A DNA stretch of 38,972 nt, taken from the NCBI GenBank assembly GCA_003224525.1, contig QHZB01000065.1:1-38972 (forward strand). The letters are read 5' to 3'. The position numbers were made by a program, and so were the translations under genes. This DNA is from Acidobacteriota bacterium (lineage in GTDB: Bacteria; Acidobacteriota; Terriglobia; Acidiferrales; UBA7541). A model generated the notes under the pieces. The model did no database searches and was not told the DNA's origin. It was given only the letters and a program-made list of their open reading frames with translations. Positions 25,721 through 35,237 of this stretch are shown here, in pieces. Each line of letters starts with the position of its first letter. Position 1 is the stretch's first letter.

Positions 25721-28700
25721 ATGAAAAAGCAAGCAATTCTAGGATGGATTCTGGTTCTTTGTCTCGCGCTTGGGTTCGGCGCCAGCACGTCTCTGGGACA
25801 GGCCGTGTACGGAAGCATTATTGGCACCGTAACTGACCAGCAAGGAAACGCAGTTGCTGGAGCTAAAGTTACGGTAACGTCGGTAACAAAAAACACGAGT
25901 GAGGAAACCACGACGAATGATAGTGGAAATTTTTCGGTAATCCACCTGATCCCTGACACCTATAAGGTCAAAATCGAGGCGGCGGGATTCAAGGTCAATG
26001 ATGTGGCTAGCGTCCTGGTGCAGGTGGACACGACAGCGCGCGTCGATGCGCAGTTGCAAGTTGGCGCCGTCACACAAACGGTCGAAGTCACTGGCGAGGT
26101 TCCGCAGCTCAAGACGGACCGCGCCGACATCTCACTGGATTTTAGTTCGGACTACGTCGAGAAGCTCCCCTTGGTGAACCGCAATTTTCAGTCGCTCCTC
26201 TTGGATGCGCCCGGGTCACAGCAACTGGTGGGTTGGAGCCATGCCGCCACGGAAAATCCACAGGGGTCGCAGCAGACTTTCGTCCAAGGCCAGCACTTCA
26301 GTGGTACGGGTTATGAACTGGACGGTACCGACAATCAGGACCCCATCTTGGGGATCATCATCATCAACCCCAACTTGGACTCCGTTGGGGAAGCGAAGAT
26401 TACGCTTTCGAACTTTGACGCTGAGTTCGGAAAGGCCATTGCTGGCTTGATGGTGGCGTCGACCAAGTCCGGCACCAACGACATTCACGGCAGCGCTTTC
26501 TGGTTCCGGAATTCCGACGCCACGCAGGCGCGCAACCCCTTCAACCAGGGACCGAATACGCCGCTCCCGTCCGCAAAATGGAATCAGTTTGGCGGTTCGG
26601 TCGGCGGTGCGGTTATCAAGAATAAGTTATTTTACTTTGGCGATTACCAGGGGACTCGTCAGGCCAGCGGAGTCACCAACAATATAACCATTCCTACGTC
26701 CACGGTTTTGAGCACATGTACGGCTTCAACAGGTACGTGCGACTTGAGCCAATATCTGGGCAACGTTTCTGGCGGCAACGGCCAGATTTATGATCCAAAC
26801 ACAGGAGATCCGAATACCGGCGTGGGACGCACTGCTTTTCCCGGCAACAAGATTCCAGTCGGCATGTTGTCTCCCGTGGCTGTTGCCATTTTGAAACTTT
26901 TTCCGCAGCCGATTAACAATAACCTGACCAATAACTTCTTCGGCTCCGGTTCTGGCCCGTTCCACGGAAATTCCTTTGACGCTCGGGGTGACTACCAAGC
27001 GGCGGGAAACCTACATATCTTTGGGCGTTACACCCGAGCGTTCTACAGCCTAACTGGGCAACCCAATTTGGGTATTGCGCTTGGTGGTGTGGGAGGCGGA
27101 GTCGGGGGACTGAGCGGCAGCTCCAACATTCACAACCACAGCTTAGCGACAGGGTTCGACAAAGCCATCAGCACAACGCTCCTGACCGACTTCCGGTTCG
27201 GCTGGTTCCAATACAATCCGCATTCCATAAAGCCGGACGCTAACGTCGCGGCGGCAGAAGCTTTGGGGCTGCACGGATTGAACCTTCCCAGCGACTCGTC
27301 CACCGGAGGTCTACCGGCTTTCGTGTGGGACAGCGGGGATAACAAAAATACGCAATTGACTGATTTTGGAGACGGCTTGGATCCCTCAAGGTGCAACTGC
27401 CCGTTGATCGAGAAAGAGCACCAATACCAGTTTGTGAACAACTGGACGAAGATAAGCGGCAACCACACCATGAAGGTTGGCGCGGACATCCGCTTCGCAC
27501 ACAACCTGCGTTTCCCGAGCGATGCGAATCGAACGGGTCAACTCTCTTTCAACCACCTGGAGACATCCAACAGGGTCCAAGACCCCGTGACTCTCAAATT
27601 TTCACAAGTCGGCGGTTTGGATCTGGCCTCGTTCCTCTTGGGTGATGTTTCTTTCTTTGAGCGTTTCGCGAGCACGACGCAGACCGCATCGGAAAGCCAG
27701 AAGCGCTTTTTCCTTTACGCTCAAGACAGTTTCCGATTGACCAGCAAATTGACGTTCACCTACGGCATGCGCTGGGAGGACTACACTCCCGAATCCGTGA
27801 ACACCAAGGGTAACGGCGGTTTCGCCAACCTCTCCCAAGGCGTTATTCGCGTGGGCGGTTTCGGTCCCTACGGCCTTAATGGCGGCATCAACAGTTACCT
27901 CGGCGGGTTCGCGCCTCGCCTCGGCATCGCGTATCAGGTACGGCCAAAGACCGTGGTGCGTATCGGCTACGGGCGCAGCTTTGACATAGGAGTGTTCGGC
28001 TCGAACTTTGGTCATGCGGTAACGCAAAATCTCCCCGTGCTGGTTCATCAGACGCTCAACCCGAATGATACCAATCCGCTGGCCATCAATGGTAACGTCC
28101 CGGTGTATAACATATCCGGACTAAATGGACTTCCCGACCAGCCGACGACAGCCCCGTTTCCGGTCGTTCCTTCCAGTGGCATATTGCCGCTGAAGGGCCC
28201 GAATGGAAATGTGGACCCGAGGATTCGTCCCACAACACAGCGAGTGGCTGCGGTAGATATGTGGAACGCGACGGTTCAACATCAACTAACGTCAACGATA
28301 AGCGTTGAGGTCGCGTACCTTGGCAATAAGGGAACACACGGCTTTGCCGGTGACGGGCCTGCATATAACGTCAATCCAAGAAGCATCGTCGGGTTTGGTG
28401 GTCCGAATCCGGACAACCGACGCCCCTACTTTGGAAAATTTTCGACACCCTACTTCGATCCAGCAACTAGCATAACGACCAATGTTGTGTGCTGCTCGAC
28501 GGACTTGGGCAACTACTTTGGCATGGATGCGAGCAGCAATTACAACGCGTTGCAGCTTAAGGTAGAAAAGCGGGTCTCGCAGGGCCTTCAATTCGTCTCA
28601 CATTACACTTGGTCTCGGGCGAGGTTCCACGATTCCAATTATTATGCGATCGATCCAAGCGTTGCGTATGGGCCCGACGATCAGAACCGCAATCACGTCT

Positions 28701-29317
28701 GGGTAACAAACATTTTGTATGAGTTGCCGTTCGGCAAAGGCAAGAAGTATATGAGCAGCGCCAACACGCTGACGGACCACGTCATCAGTGGTTGGAGATT
28801 GACCAGCACTACGAATTGGAGTGGTGGTCTGCCGTGGACGCCGAGCTACAGCTTATGTGACAAAGACCAGGATGTCGGTGTCTGCCGTCCCGATAGAGGC
28901 TCAGGCGCGTTCTCTCAGGGTGTTCACAGAGATCCGAGCTCAGGCGCTCTCGTGTGGTTCACACCCATTCCGCTACTGGCTACTAACGGCGCGACAGGAG
29001 GAGCTTTCAGTCGTCCGGCGGCGGGTACGCTCGGCAACATCGGCTTCGACTCGTTCCGCGGGCCGCACCTGTTTACCTCAAACCTCTCGCTCGCGAAAAA
29101 CTTCCGAATCACCGAGCGATACAAGGCGGAATTCCGCATGGACGCGAATAACATTTTCAACCACCCGGTAATGGGTTTCAACGCCAACCAGGGGAACCAT
29201 TGCATCGATTGCGCGGGTCCGAACACGGATCCTAAAGCCGATGCAGGGAAGATCACCAACATCGAACAAGACACGAATATGCGACTACTCACGTTCGGGT
29301 TGAGATTCTCTTTCTAA
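25721..29317 (+). CDS. Second Oar-type TonB-dependent receptor
   Basis: A 1198-residue outer-membrane receptor. The frame is open from 25652, but the ATG at 25721 has an AGGAGG ribosome-binding site and starts a proper signal peptide (MKKQAILGWILVLCLALGFG). A carboxypeptidase-regulatory-like domain follows (about 30-110; YGSIIGTVTDQQGNAVAGAK), then a plug domain (about 120-250; YVEKLPLVNRNFQSLLLDAP) and a long beta-barrel ending in LLTFGLRFSF with the C-terminal phenylalanine. It is clearly a distant paralogue of the receptor at 2897, with the same domain order. It is followed by a redoxin and a copper-monooxygenase-like gene, and a membrane regulator is divergent to it. The ligand is unknown. 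Confidence 0.93.
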   Translation: MKKQAILGWILVLCLALGFGASTSLGQAVYGSIIGTVTDQQGNAVAGAKVTVTSVTKNTSEETTTNDSGNFSVIHLIPDTYKVKIEAAGFKVNDVASVLVQVDTTARVDAQLQVGAVTQTVEVTGEVPQLKTDRADISLDFSSDYVEKLPLVNRNFQSLLLDAPGSQQLVGWSHAATENPQGSQQTFVQGQHFSGTGYELDGTDNQDPILGIIIINPNLDSVGEAKITLSNFDAEFGKAIAGLMVASTKSGTNDIHGSAFWFRNSDATQARNPFNQGPNTPLPSAKWNQFGGSVGGAVIKNKLFYFGDYQGTRQASGVTNNITIPTSTVLSTCTASTGTCDLSQYLGNVSGGNGQIYDPNTGDPNTGVGRTAFPGNKIPVGMLSPVAVAILKLFPQPINNNLTNNFFGSGSGPFHGNSFDARGDYQAAGNLHIFGRYTRAFYSLTGQPNLGIALGGVGGGVGGLSGSSNIHNHSLATGFDKAISTTLLTDFRFGWFQYNPHSIKPDANVAAAEALGLHGLNLPSDSSTGGLPAFVWDSGDNKNTQLTDFGDGLDPSRCNCPLIEKEHQYQFVNNWTKISGNHTMKVGADIRFAHNLRFPSDANRTGQLSFNHLETSNRVQDPVTLKFSQVGGLDLASFLLGDVSFFERFASTTQTASESQKRFFLYAQDSFRLTSKLTFTYGMRWEDYTPESVNTKGNGGFANLSQGVIRVGGFGPYGLNGGINSYLGGFAPRLGIAYQVRPKTVVRIGYGRSFDIGVFGSNFGHAVTQNLPVLVHQTLNPNDTNPLAINGNVPVYNISGLNGLPDQPTTAPFPVVPSSGILPLKGPNGNVDPRIRPTTQRVAAVDMWNATVQHQLTSTISVEVAYLGNKGTHGFAGDGPAYNVNPRSIVGFGGPNPDNRRPYFGKFSTPYFDPATSITTNVVCCSTDLGNYFGMDASSNYNALQLKVEKRVSQGLQFVSHYTWSRARFHDSNYYAIDPSVAYGPDDQNRNHVWVTNILYELPFGKGKKYMSSANTLTDHVISGWRLTSTTNWSGGLPWTPSYSLCDKDQDVGVCRPDRGSGAFSQGVHRDPSSGALVWFTPIPLLATNGATGGAFSRPAAGTLGNIGFDSFRGPHLFTSNLSLAKNFRITERYKAEFRMDANNIFNHPVMGFNANQGNHCIDCAGPNTDPKADAGKITNIEQDTNMRLLTFGLRFSF

Positions 29318-29480
29318 CAGGGACGAGGACACCCCCACCACCCCGACGGGGAGCCTCCTGACAGGCTACCTGTTTTAACTCTAAGTCTGTGTGGAGCGTT
29401 TCAACAAAACGCTTGGGAATTGGACAGAGTGCTTTATCCCGAAGTAAGATTTTTGGTGTCAGTCCCTCAGGGACACACTC

Positions 29481-30077
29481 ATGCGTAGTCGTAGCCCTAC
29501 TTTGCGGCAACTATTATCTTTCCTCCTGTCTATTGTGGTGGCAGCACCTCTCCTTCTAGCATTGCCCTCTTCGCCCGCCGCTCAGAAGACGGCTCTGTAT
29601 CTCGACGGCACCCCGGCAGATCCCTTTTTGGCAGCTTCGGGAAAGCCTGTTGTGCTCATCTTCGTACGTACCGACTGCCCTATCTCCAACCGCTATGCGC
29701 CGCTGATTCAGCGAATCAGCTCCGAATACGGCGCTAAGGTTGCGTTGTGGCTCGTCTACCCCAGCAGGACCTCTTCCGCTGAAAAAATTCGCGAACATGA
29801 ACACGACTACGGCTACAAACTCCCCGCGCTGCGCGATCCACAACACGCACTCGTGACTCAAGCTCAAGTCCAGGTCACCCCGGAAGCGGCTGTTTTCGAC
29901 GCCAATCACCACCTGCTCTATCACGGCCGCATCGATGACTTGTACCAGGATTTCGGGCGCGCCCGCCCCGCGGCCACCACACACGAACTCGACGATGCCA
30001 TCCGAGCCGCTCTCAGCGGGAAAACACCGCCACCCAATGCGCCCGGGGTGGGATGCTACATCGCGGACCTCGAATGA
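29481..30077 (+). CDS. Exported redoxin-like protein
   Basis: A 198-residue thioredoxin-fold protein exported by a signal peptide (LLSFLLSIVVAAPLLLALPS). The active-site region reads VLIFVRTDCPISNRYAP with Cys66; the second CxxC cysteine is replaced by serine (CPIS). A second cysteine, Cys192, sits near the C-terminus in GVGCYIADLE. These DCPISN redoxins are known to me from Acidobacteriota and Planctomycetota, where they are often fused or adjacent to cytochrome c and copper-dependent monooxygenase-like domains. That fits here: the next gene starts at an ATGA overlap with this stop codon, so the two are translationally coupled. A role in copper delivery or thiol redox control of the partner is plausible but unproven. 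Confidence 0.82.
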   Translation: MRSRSPTLRQLLSFLLSIVVAAPLLLALPSSPAAQKTALYLDGTPADPFLAASGKPVVLIFVRTDCPISNRYAPLIQRISSEYGAKVALWLVYPSRTSSAEKIREHEHDYGYKLPALRDPQHALVTQAQVQVTPEAAVFDANHHLLYHGRIDDLYQDFGRARPAATTHELDDAIRAALSGKTPPPNAPGVGCYIADLE

Positions 30078-31862
30078 CCTCTTCAGGCCGAACTATCGTT
30101 GCATGGTTGCTCGGATTCAGCTCCGCCACTGCAGCGGCCTTTGCCACACACGACGGTGCCACCGAGCGGCCCTCCATGCCTACCGCACAGCAGGCCACCT
30201 TCAATCGCGATATCGCTCCCATTCTTTTTCGGTACTGTGCCCCGTGCCACCGCCCCGGCGAAGCTGGCCCTTTCCCGCTACTTACCTACGCAGATGCAAA
30301 GGCCCGCGCCCGCCAGATCGGCGCACTAACCTTGAAGCGCATCATGCCTCCGTGGCTGCCGGAGCCGCAGGAGTTGAGATTTGCCGACGAACTCCGCCTG
30401 TCCGACGAGCAGATTACACTGATTCAAAAGTGGGTCGAGCAGGGGACGGTCGAGGGCGCTCCCGCCGATCTGCCACCTGCCCCACAACTTGTCCCAGGCT
30501 GGCAGCTCGGCCGTCCGGATGAAATCATCGAAGCGGAAAAACCGTACGCTCTTCCCGCGAGTGGCTCCGACATGTATTGGAATTTCATCTTTCGAACGCC
30601 TGTCGATCGCACGCGCTGGCTAAAAGCCATCGAGATCCGGCCCGGCGACAAACGTGTCGTTCACCACGCGAATATTCTCGTGGATCGCAATCAATCCGCG
30701 CGCCGCTTGGAGGCAGAGCCGCGCGCGGGTTTCCCCGGGATGGAACTCAAGATCGAATCAGAAGCGTTTGATCCGGACAGCCACTTCCTCTTCTGGAAAC
30801 CCGGCACCGTGCCTAAGCCCGAGCCTGAAGGTATGTCTCTGCGCCTGGACAAAGACACTGATTCCGAATCTTGGGCTGTACTTCACAGACAAGCCCGCGA
30901 CCCACTTCCCTCTGCTGCTCCAATTGGAAAACGACAAGCAGCTCGACATCCCTCCTGGCGAAAAACGCTTCTTGGTCACAGACGAATTTACGCTGCCGGT
31001 CGATGTGGATCTGCTAGCGATCTATCCCCACGCGCATTATCTCGGCAAGGATCTACAAGCCCTCGCCACTCTACCCGACGGCTCGACGAAAACACTCATT
31101 CACATTCCGCAATGGAACTTGAACTGGCAAGCTGTCTACCGCTACGCAGATCCCGTGCCTTTGCCGAAGGGTACCACCATCTCCATGCGCTATACTTACG
31201 ACAATTCCGTTGAAAATCTTGCCAACCCAAACGACCCTCCACGCCGCGTCGCCGCCGGGAATCGCTCCAGCGATGAGATGGCTCACCTTTGGCTTCAGGT
31301 CCTTCCACGCGTCTCCTCCAATGCAGATTTCGATCCGCGCATGTTGTTGCAGGAAACTATGGCCCGGCACAACTTGGAAAAGAATCCTGCCGATTTCGAA
31401 GCACACTACAACCTCGCGGCCATGCTCCAAGCCCGCGGTGCGCAAGCCGAGGCGATCCAGAACTTCGAACTCGCGGTGCGTCTTCGCCCTCAAGACCCTA
31501 CCGCCAATAATGCCCTGGGCGCGTCTCTCCTGGCCGCGGGGCGAATCGGCGAGGCCATACCATATCTGAATGCCGCGCTCCGGGCGCAGCCAGACAATTT
31601 TGACGCGCAGTACAATTTGGCAAGTGCTCTTGCTTCTCAGGATAAGTTCCTCGAGGCAATTGCGCACTATCGCGCCGCTATCCGCTTGCATCCGGACGAC
31701 GCCAACGCGGAGGCCAACCTGGGTAACGCTCTGGCCGAAGCGGGCAAGCTCTCTGAGGCCAAGCTGCATTTTCAGCGCGCCCTGCGGATCGATCCCAATC
31801 ACAAATTAGCACGCGAGAATCTCGAACAAATCAACCGCGATCCAAAGAATCTTCAGCAGTAA
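30074..31862 (+). pseudogene. Cytochrome c / copper type II monooxygenase-like / TPR protein, frameshifted
   Basis: A multi-domain exported protein with one frameshift near 30863. Residues 44-125 are a cytochrome-c-like domain with the haem motif CAPCH (Cys55, Cys58, His59). A domain like peptidylglycine alpha-hydroxylating monooxygenase follows: His197-His198 in KRVVHHANIL match the CuH pair, and after the shift HAH (YPHAHYLG) and the methionine of SSDEMAHLW match the CuM site. At least four TPR units form the C-terminus (AHYNLAAMLQARGAQAEAIQ). At RLDKDTD the frame breaks and resumes at LGLYFTDKPATHF. About 15-20 residues that normally hold the third CuH histidine are missing. It starts in an ATGA overlap with the redoxin. 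As written it cannot give a full protein. Confidence 0.82.
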
Positions 31863-31989
31863 CGGAGAGTTTGCTTATTCTTGAAGTTGCAAGAGTATCG
31901 GGACTGATGATCGTGCTTGAGCCAGTTGCACTAGAGGTTCCAACATTCGCAAAGTTCGCCATACGACCGACATTTTAGCGGCGGGACTA

Positions 31990-33030
31990 TTGGCTGGTTT
32001 TCTGCCCGTCTGGGGTGTCGTTTCGGCGCATACGGCTTCGCAAAGAATGCCCCCTCAGTCGGGCAAGGCAGCGAAGCAAGAGTCGGACGGTTCACAAGAT
32101 CCGGCGTTTGCCGAGGCGCGGCGCCTTTCACAGCAGGCCAAATTCGATGAGGCAATCGCGAAACTCGAGGCACTGGCAACAAATGACCCGAACTTGAGGG
32201 GACTTGCGCATGAGCTGGGGGTTACCTATTACAAGAAGAGCGACTATCTGAAGGCGGTGGCCAGCTTCAAGAAAGCGCTGGAGGAAGATCCTGGCGATAA
32301 CGAAGCGGTGCAATTGATGGGGCTGTCGTATTACCTCGCTGGGCGGCCTGGGGAGGCCATAGCGCCGCTTGAAAAGGTCCAGACGTGGTACCCCAGCTCA
32401 AATGTCGATGCCTCCTACATTCTTGGAATTTGCTACCTGCAGACAAAAGACTATCCCAACGCGCGGAAGGCCTTCGCTAAGATGTTTGCTGTGCCGGCCG
32501 ATTCCGCGGCCAGTTATCTGTTTACGGCTCGGATGTTGCTGCGGCAGGATTTTGGACCTGTTGCGGAGGAATACGCAAAAAAGGCGGTGGAAATGGATCC
32601 CAAGCTTCCGCTGGCACATTCGCTGCTCGGAGAGCTGTATCTCTATAAGTCCCGCATGCCGGAAGCCGTCGAGCAGTTTCAGAAGGAGCTGGAGCTGAAT
32701 CCGGGGGAAGCGGCGGTGTATTACAAGCTGGCGGATGCTTATAGCCGATTGCAGAAATACGAGGAGGCGGAAAGACTTCTTCAGCGCTCCATCTGGCTGG
32801 ATGCCACATCGACGGGGCCTTATATCCTGATGGGAAAGGTCCTGGAGAAGAAAGGCGAGACCGCCCTTGCCGTGCGCGCCTTACAGCGCGCCATCGCCAT
32901 GGATCCCAATAACCCCATGCCTCACCATCTGCTCGGACAGGCCTATCGCGAATTGGGCCGGACCGAAGAGGCGGAGCGCGAACTTAAGTTGGCGGAGCAA
33001 TTGCAGATTCATCAAGACGCAAAGCCTTGA
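31990..33030 (+). CDS. Exported TPR-repeat protein
   Basis: A protein of about 346-361 residues made of roughly eight TPR units (LAHELGVTYYKKSDYLKAVA, YYKLADAYSRLQKYEEAERL, PHHLLGQAYRELGRTEEAER). The first recognised start is a TTG at 31990, but this would cut into the signal peptide. In frame upstream is RKVRHTTDILAAGLLAGFLP, a good export signal, preceded by ATT at 31945 with an AGAGG sequence before it. The true start may therefore be this rare ATT, or a mutated ATG. It follows the copper-monooxygenase-like gene by about 125 bases and precedes the GH13 enzyme by 40 bases, so it may belong to the same transcription unit. Its partner is unknown. Confidence 0.82.
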   Translation: MAGFLPVWGVVSAHTASQRMPPQSGKAAKQESDGSQDPAFAEARRLSQQAKFDEAIAKLEALATNDPNLRGLAHELGVTYYKKSDYLKAVASFKKALEEDPGDNEAVQLMGLSYYLAGRPGEAIAPLEKVQTWYPSSNVDASYILGICYLQTKDYPNARKAFAKMFAVPADSAASYLFTARMLLRQDFGPVAEEYAKKAVEMDPKLPLAHSLLGELYLYKSRMPEAVEQFQKELELNPGEAAVYYKLADAYSRLQKYEEAERLLQRSIWLDATSTGPYILMGKVLEKKGETALAVRALQRAIAMDPNNPMPHHLLGQAYRELGRTEEAERELKLAEQLQIHQDAKP

Positions 33031-33070
33031 GCAACGCAGTCGAGGCGTAGCAGAATCAGGGAGATCAACC

Positions 33071-34828
33071 GTGTTGAAACGCGCAAAGATTATCTTCCCC
33101 CTCGTCACGATCGGCCTTTGCCTCGCGGCAGGTCCCGGCCGGACACAGCAAGCTCCGGCGAAAAGTCCGAAAGCGGAGCACGCTCCTGAGAAGGCGCCGG
33201 ACCCGTGGTGGAAGCACGCGGTCATTTACGAGATTTATCCGCGCAGCTTCCAGGATTCGAACGGTGACGGCGTCGGCGACATCAACGGGATTACTTCGCG
33301 CCTGGATTACCTTCGCGAGTTGGGCATCGATGCCATCTGGATTAGCCCCATGTACCCGTCACCCTTGGTGGATTTCGGTTACGACGTCTCCGACTACACA
33401 GCCATCGATCCTCTTTACGGCACACTGGCGGATTTCGACCGGTTAGTGAGTGAAGGGAAAAAACGAAATATCCGCGTGATCATGGATTTTGTTCCGAATC
33501 ACACGTCGGACCAGCATGCCTGGTTTGCGGAATCGCGTTCTTCGCGTACAAACCCGAAGCGCAACTGGTACATCTGGCGAGACGGGAAAGGGTCTGGCGA
33601 GCCGCCCAACAACTGGCAATCGTGGTTTGGCCATTCCGCGTGGAAATTCGACCCAATCACCAACCAGTATTACTACCATCACTTCTACACGGAACAGCCC
33701 GATCTGAACTGGCGCAATCCCCAAGTCCGGAACGCCATGTACGACGCCATGCGCTTCTGGCTCGGCCGTGGCGTGGCAGGGTTTCGAATCGACGCCGTGT
33801 CGCGCTTGTTTGAAGACCCGAATCTGCATGACGACCCCATCCTGCCCGGGAAGAATGCTTATGGCGATCCAAATATCGCCCACAAATACACGGACAATTT
33901 GCCGGAGGTTCATCAGGTGCTCCGCGAAATGAGAAGCGTGGTGAACGAGTATCCAGGGGATGCAGTCCTGATCAGTGAGGCCGACGAACCGAATATCGCT
34001 GAACTCACGAAAATGTATGGCAGCAAGAACGATGAAATCCAGCTGCCGATGGATTTTCAGATTGCCGACGTCAACAAACTCTCCGCGCCGGATTTCCGCA
34101 GGCTACTGGATGAAATCGACCGGAACCCGGCAGGCGGGCAGCCCCACTATTTCTTCAGCAATCATGATCAGCCGCGCCAGTGGGATCGCTACGGGGACGG
34201 CGTCCACAACGATCAGATCGCCAAGCTCATGGCGGCGCTCCTTCTAACCACTCGCGCGACGCCACTTATGTACTACGGCGAAGAGATCGGCATGCGGACC
34301 ACCGATCCCGTTCGCAAGGAAGACGTGCAGGATCCCATCGGACAACTCGGCTGGCCGCAGGAGAAGGGCCGCGACGGTGAACGCACGCCCATGCAATGGG
34401 ACACCTCAAAGGACGCGGGGTTCAGCACGGCGGAGCGCCCTTGGCTGCCCGTGCCGCCCAGTTCGGCCGAATACAATGTGAAGGCCGAATCGCAAGATCC
34501 CAACTCCATTCTGTCCTTCTACAAACGGCTGCTCGCGTTGCGCCGGAGCGAGCCGGCATTGCGAGATGGAAAATATCTGCCCGTGGATCAAGGCAACCCG
34601 GATGTTCTCAGTTTTCTGCGCAAGACTCCCGGGAAAGGCGACTCGATTCTTGTTGTGCTTAACATGAGTGCTGAACCAAGGACGGTCAGCTTCGCTCTCG
34701 ATGCTCACGGAGTCAGGGAAACTACTGCGAAGCCGCTAATTTCTGTTCCGAAAATTGCTCGTGAGTCGGCAGTCCTGGCTCATTTCACCGTTCCCGCTTT
34801 GGGAGTTTTTATCGGATCGGTTCACTGA
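33071..34828 (+). CDS. Exported GH13 alpha-glucosidase
   Basis: A 585-residue oligosaccharide alpha-glucosidase of the GH13 type. I start it at the GTG at 33071, which has a GGAG sequence six bases upstream and begins a signal peptide (IIFPLVTIGLCLAAGPG). The frame is open further upstream, but there it overlaps the TPR gene. The catalytic barrel shows YEIYPRSFQDSNGDGVGD, DFVPNHTS (region I), GFRIDAVS with the nucleophile Asp241 (region II), LISEAD with the acid/base Glu303 (region III) and SNHDQPR with Asp366 (region IV). The C-terminal beta domain ends in ALGVFIGSVH. It should split alpha-1,4 or alpha-1,6 glucosides outside the cytoplasm. The enzyme appears intact. Confidence 0.92.
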   Translation: MLKRAKIIFPLVTIGLCLAAGPGRTQQAPAKSPKAEHAPEKAPDPWWKHAVIYEIYPRSFQDSNGDGVGDINGITSRLDYLRELGIDAIWISPMYPSPLVDFGYDVSDYTAIDPLYGTLADFDRLVSEGKKRNIRVIMDFVPNHTSDQHAWFAESRSSRTNPKRNWYIWRDGKGSGEPPNNWQSWFGHSAWKFDPITNQYYYHHFYTEQPDLNWRNPQVRNAMYDAMRFWLGRGVAGFRIDAVSRLFEDPNLHDDPILPGKNAYGDPNIAHKYTDNLPEVHQVLREMRSVVNEYPGDAVLISEADEPNIAELTKMYGSKNDEIQLPMDFQIADVNKLSAPDFRRLLDEIDRNPAGGQPHYFFSNHDQPRQWDRYGDGVHNDQIAKLMAALLLTTRATPLMYYGEEIGMRTTDPVRKEDVQDPIGQLGWPQEKGRDGERTPMQWDTSKDAGFSTAERPWLPVPPSSAEYNVKAESQDPNSILSFYKRLLALRRSEPALRDGKYLPVDQGNPDVLSFLRKTPGKGDSILVVLNMSAEPRTVSFALDAHGVRETTAKPLISVPKIARESAVLAHFTVPALGVFIGSVH

Positions 34829-34898
34829 GGAATTTCGCGATTTCGATAAGCACGCTGTATCCTCCGTTCTGGCAACTGCCAGCTGCGGACTATGGAAC

Positions 34899-35237
34899 TC
34901 AGCTTTCCAGCTTGAAAATCCTTTCCAGCGGCAGCCACTTCTCCCCCGGCCGCGCTTCTGGCAAAGCCTTCTGAAACTTCCACATCAGCTTTTCCCACTC
35001 CTGCACTTTTTGATTCTTGCGGTCCGCCTCGGCTTTTTTCTCAAACGAAAAACTCTCGCTCACTTCCATGATCATGAACATTCGTGTCCCACGGAGATAA
35101 ATTTCCAGGTCCTCGATTCCTGCTTCCTTGATGCTTTTCGTGATCTCCGGCCAGATTTTTTCGTGGTAACGCTTATATTCGGCAATCAGCTTTGCATCGT
35201 CCTTCAAATCGAGCGTCAAGCAGTAGCGTCTGCTCAT
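34899..35237 (-). CDS. L-rhamnose/L-fucose-type mutarotase (RhaM family)
   Basis: A 112-residue protein of the RhaM/DUF718 dimeric alpha/beta-barrel family that interconverts the alpha and beta forms of a deoxy sugar. Family signs are CLTLDLKDDAKLIAEYKRYH, KIWPEI, YLRGTRMFMIMEVSESF and WEKLMWKFQKALPEA, with the active-site His/Trp segment YHEKIWPE. Its ATG overlaps the fucP stop codon in an ATGA arrangement, so it is the last gene of the fucose operon. The operon context suggests L-fucose rather than L-rhamnose as the substrate; sequence alone cannot separate them. Confidence 0.9.
   Translation of the reverse strand: MSRRYCLTLDLKDDAKLIAEYKRYHEKIWPEITKSIKEAGIEDLEIYLRGTRMFMIMEVSESFSFEKKAEADRKNQKVQEWEKLMWKFQKALPEARPGEKWLPLERIFKLES

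Noticed and set aside
29350-29385. Terminator after the second receptor (AGCCT/AGGCT stem with a short T run)
   Set aside because: The stem is five pairs and the T run is separated from it; too weak to list.
34875-34900. Terminator hairpin CTGGC-AACT-GCCAG between GH13 and mutarotase genes
   Set aside because: The stem is only five base pairs and no T-rich tract follows on either strand.
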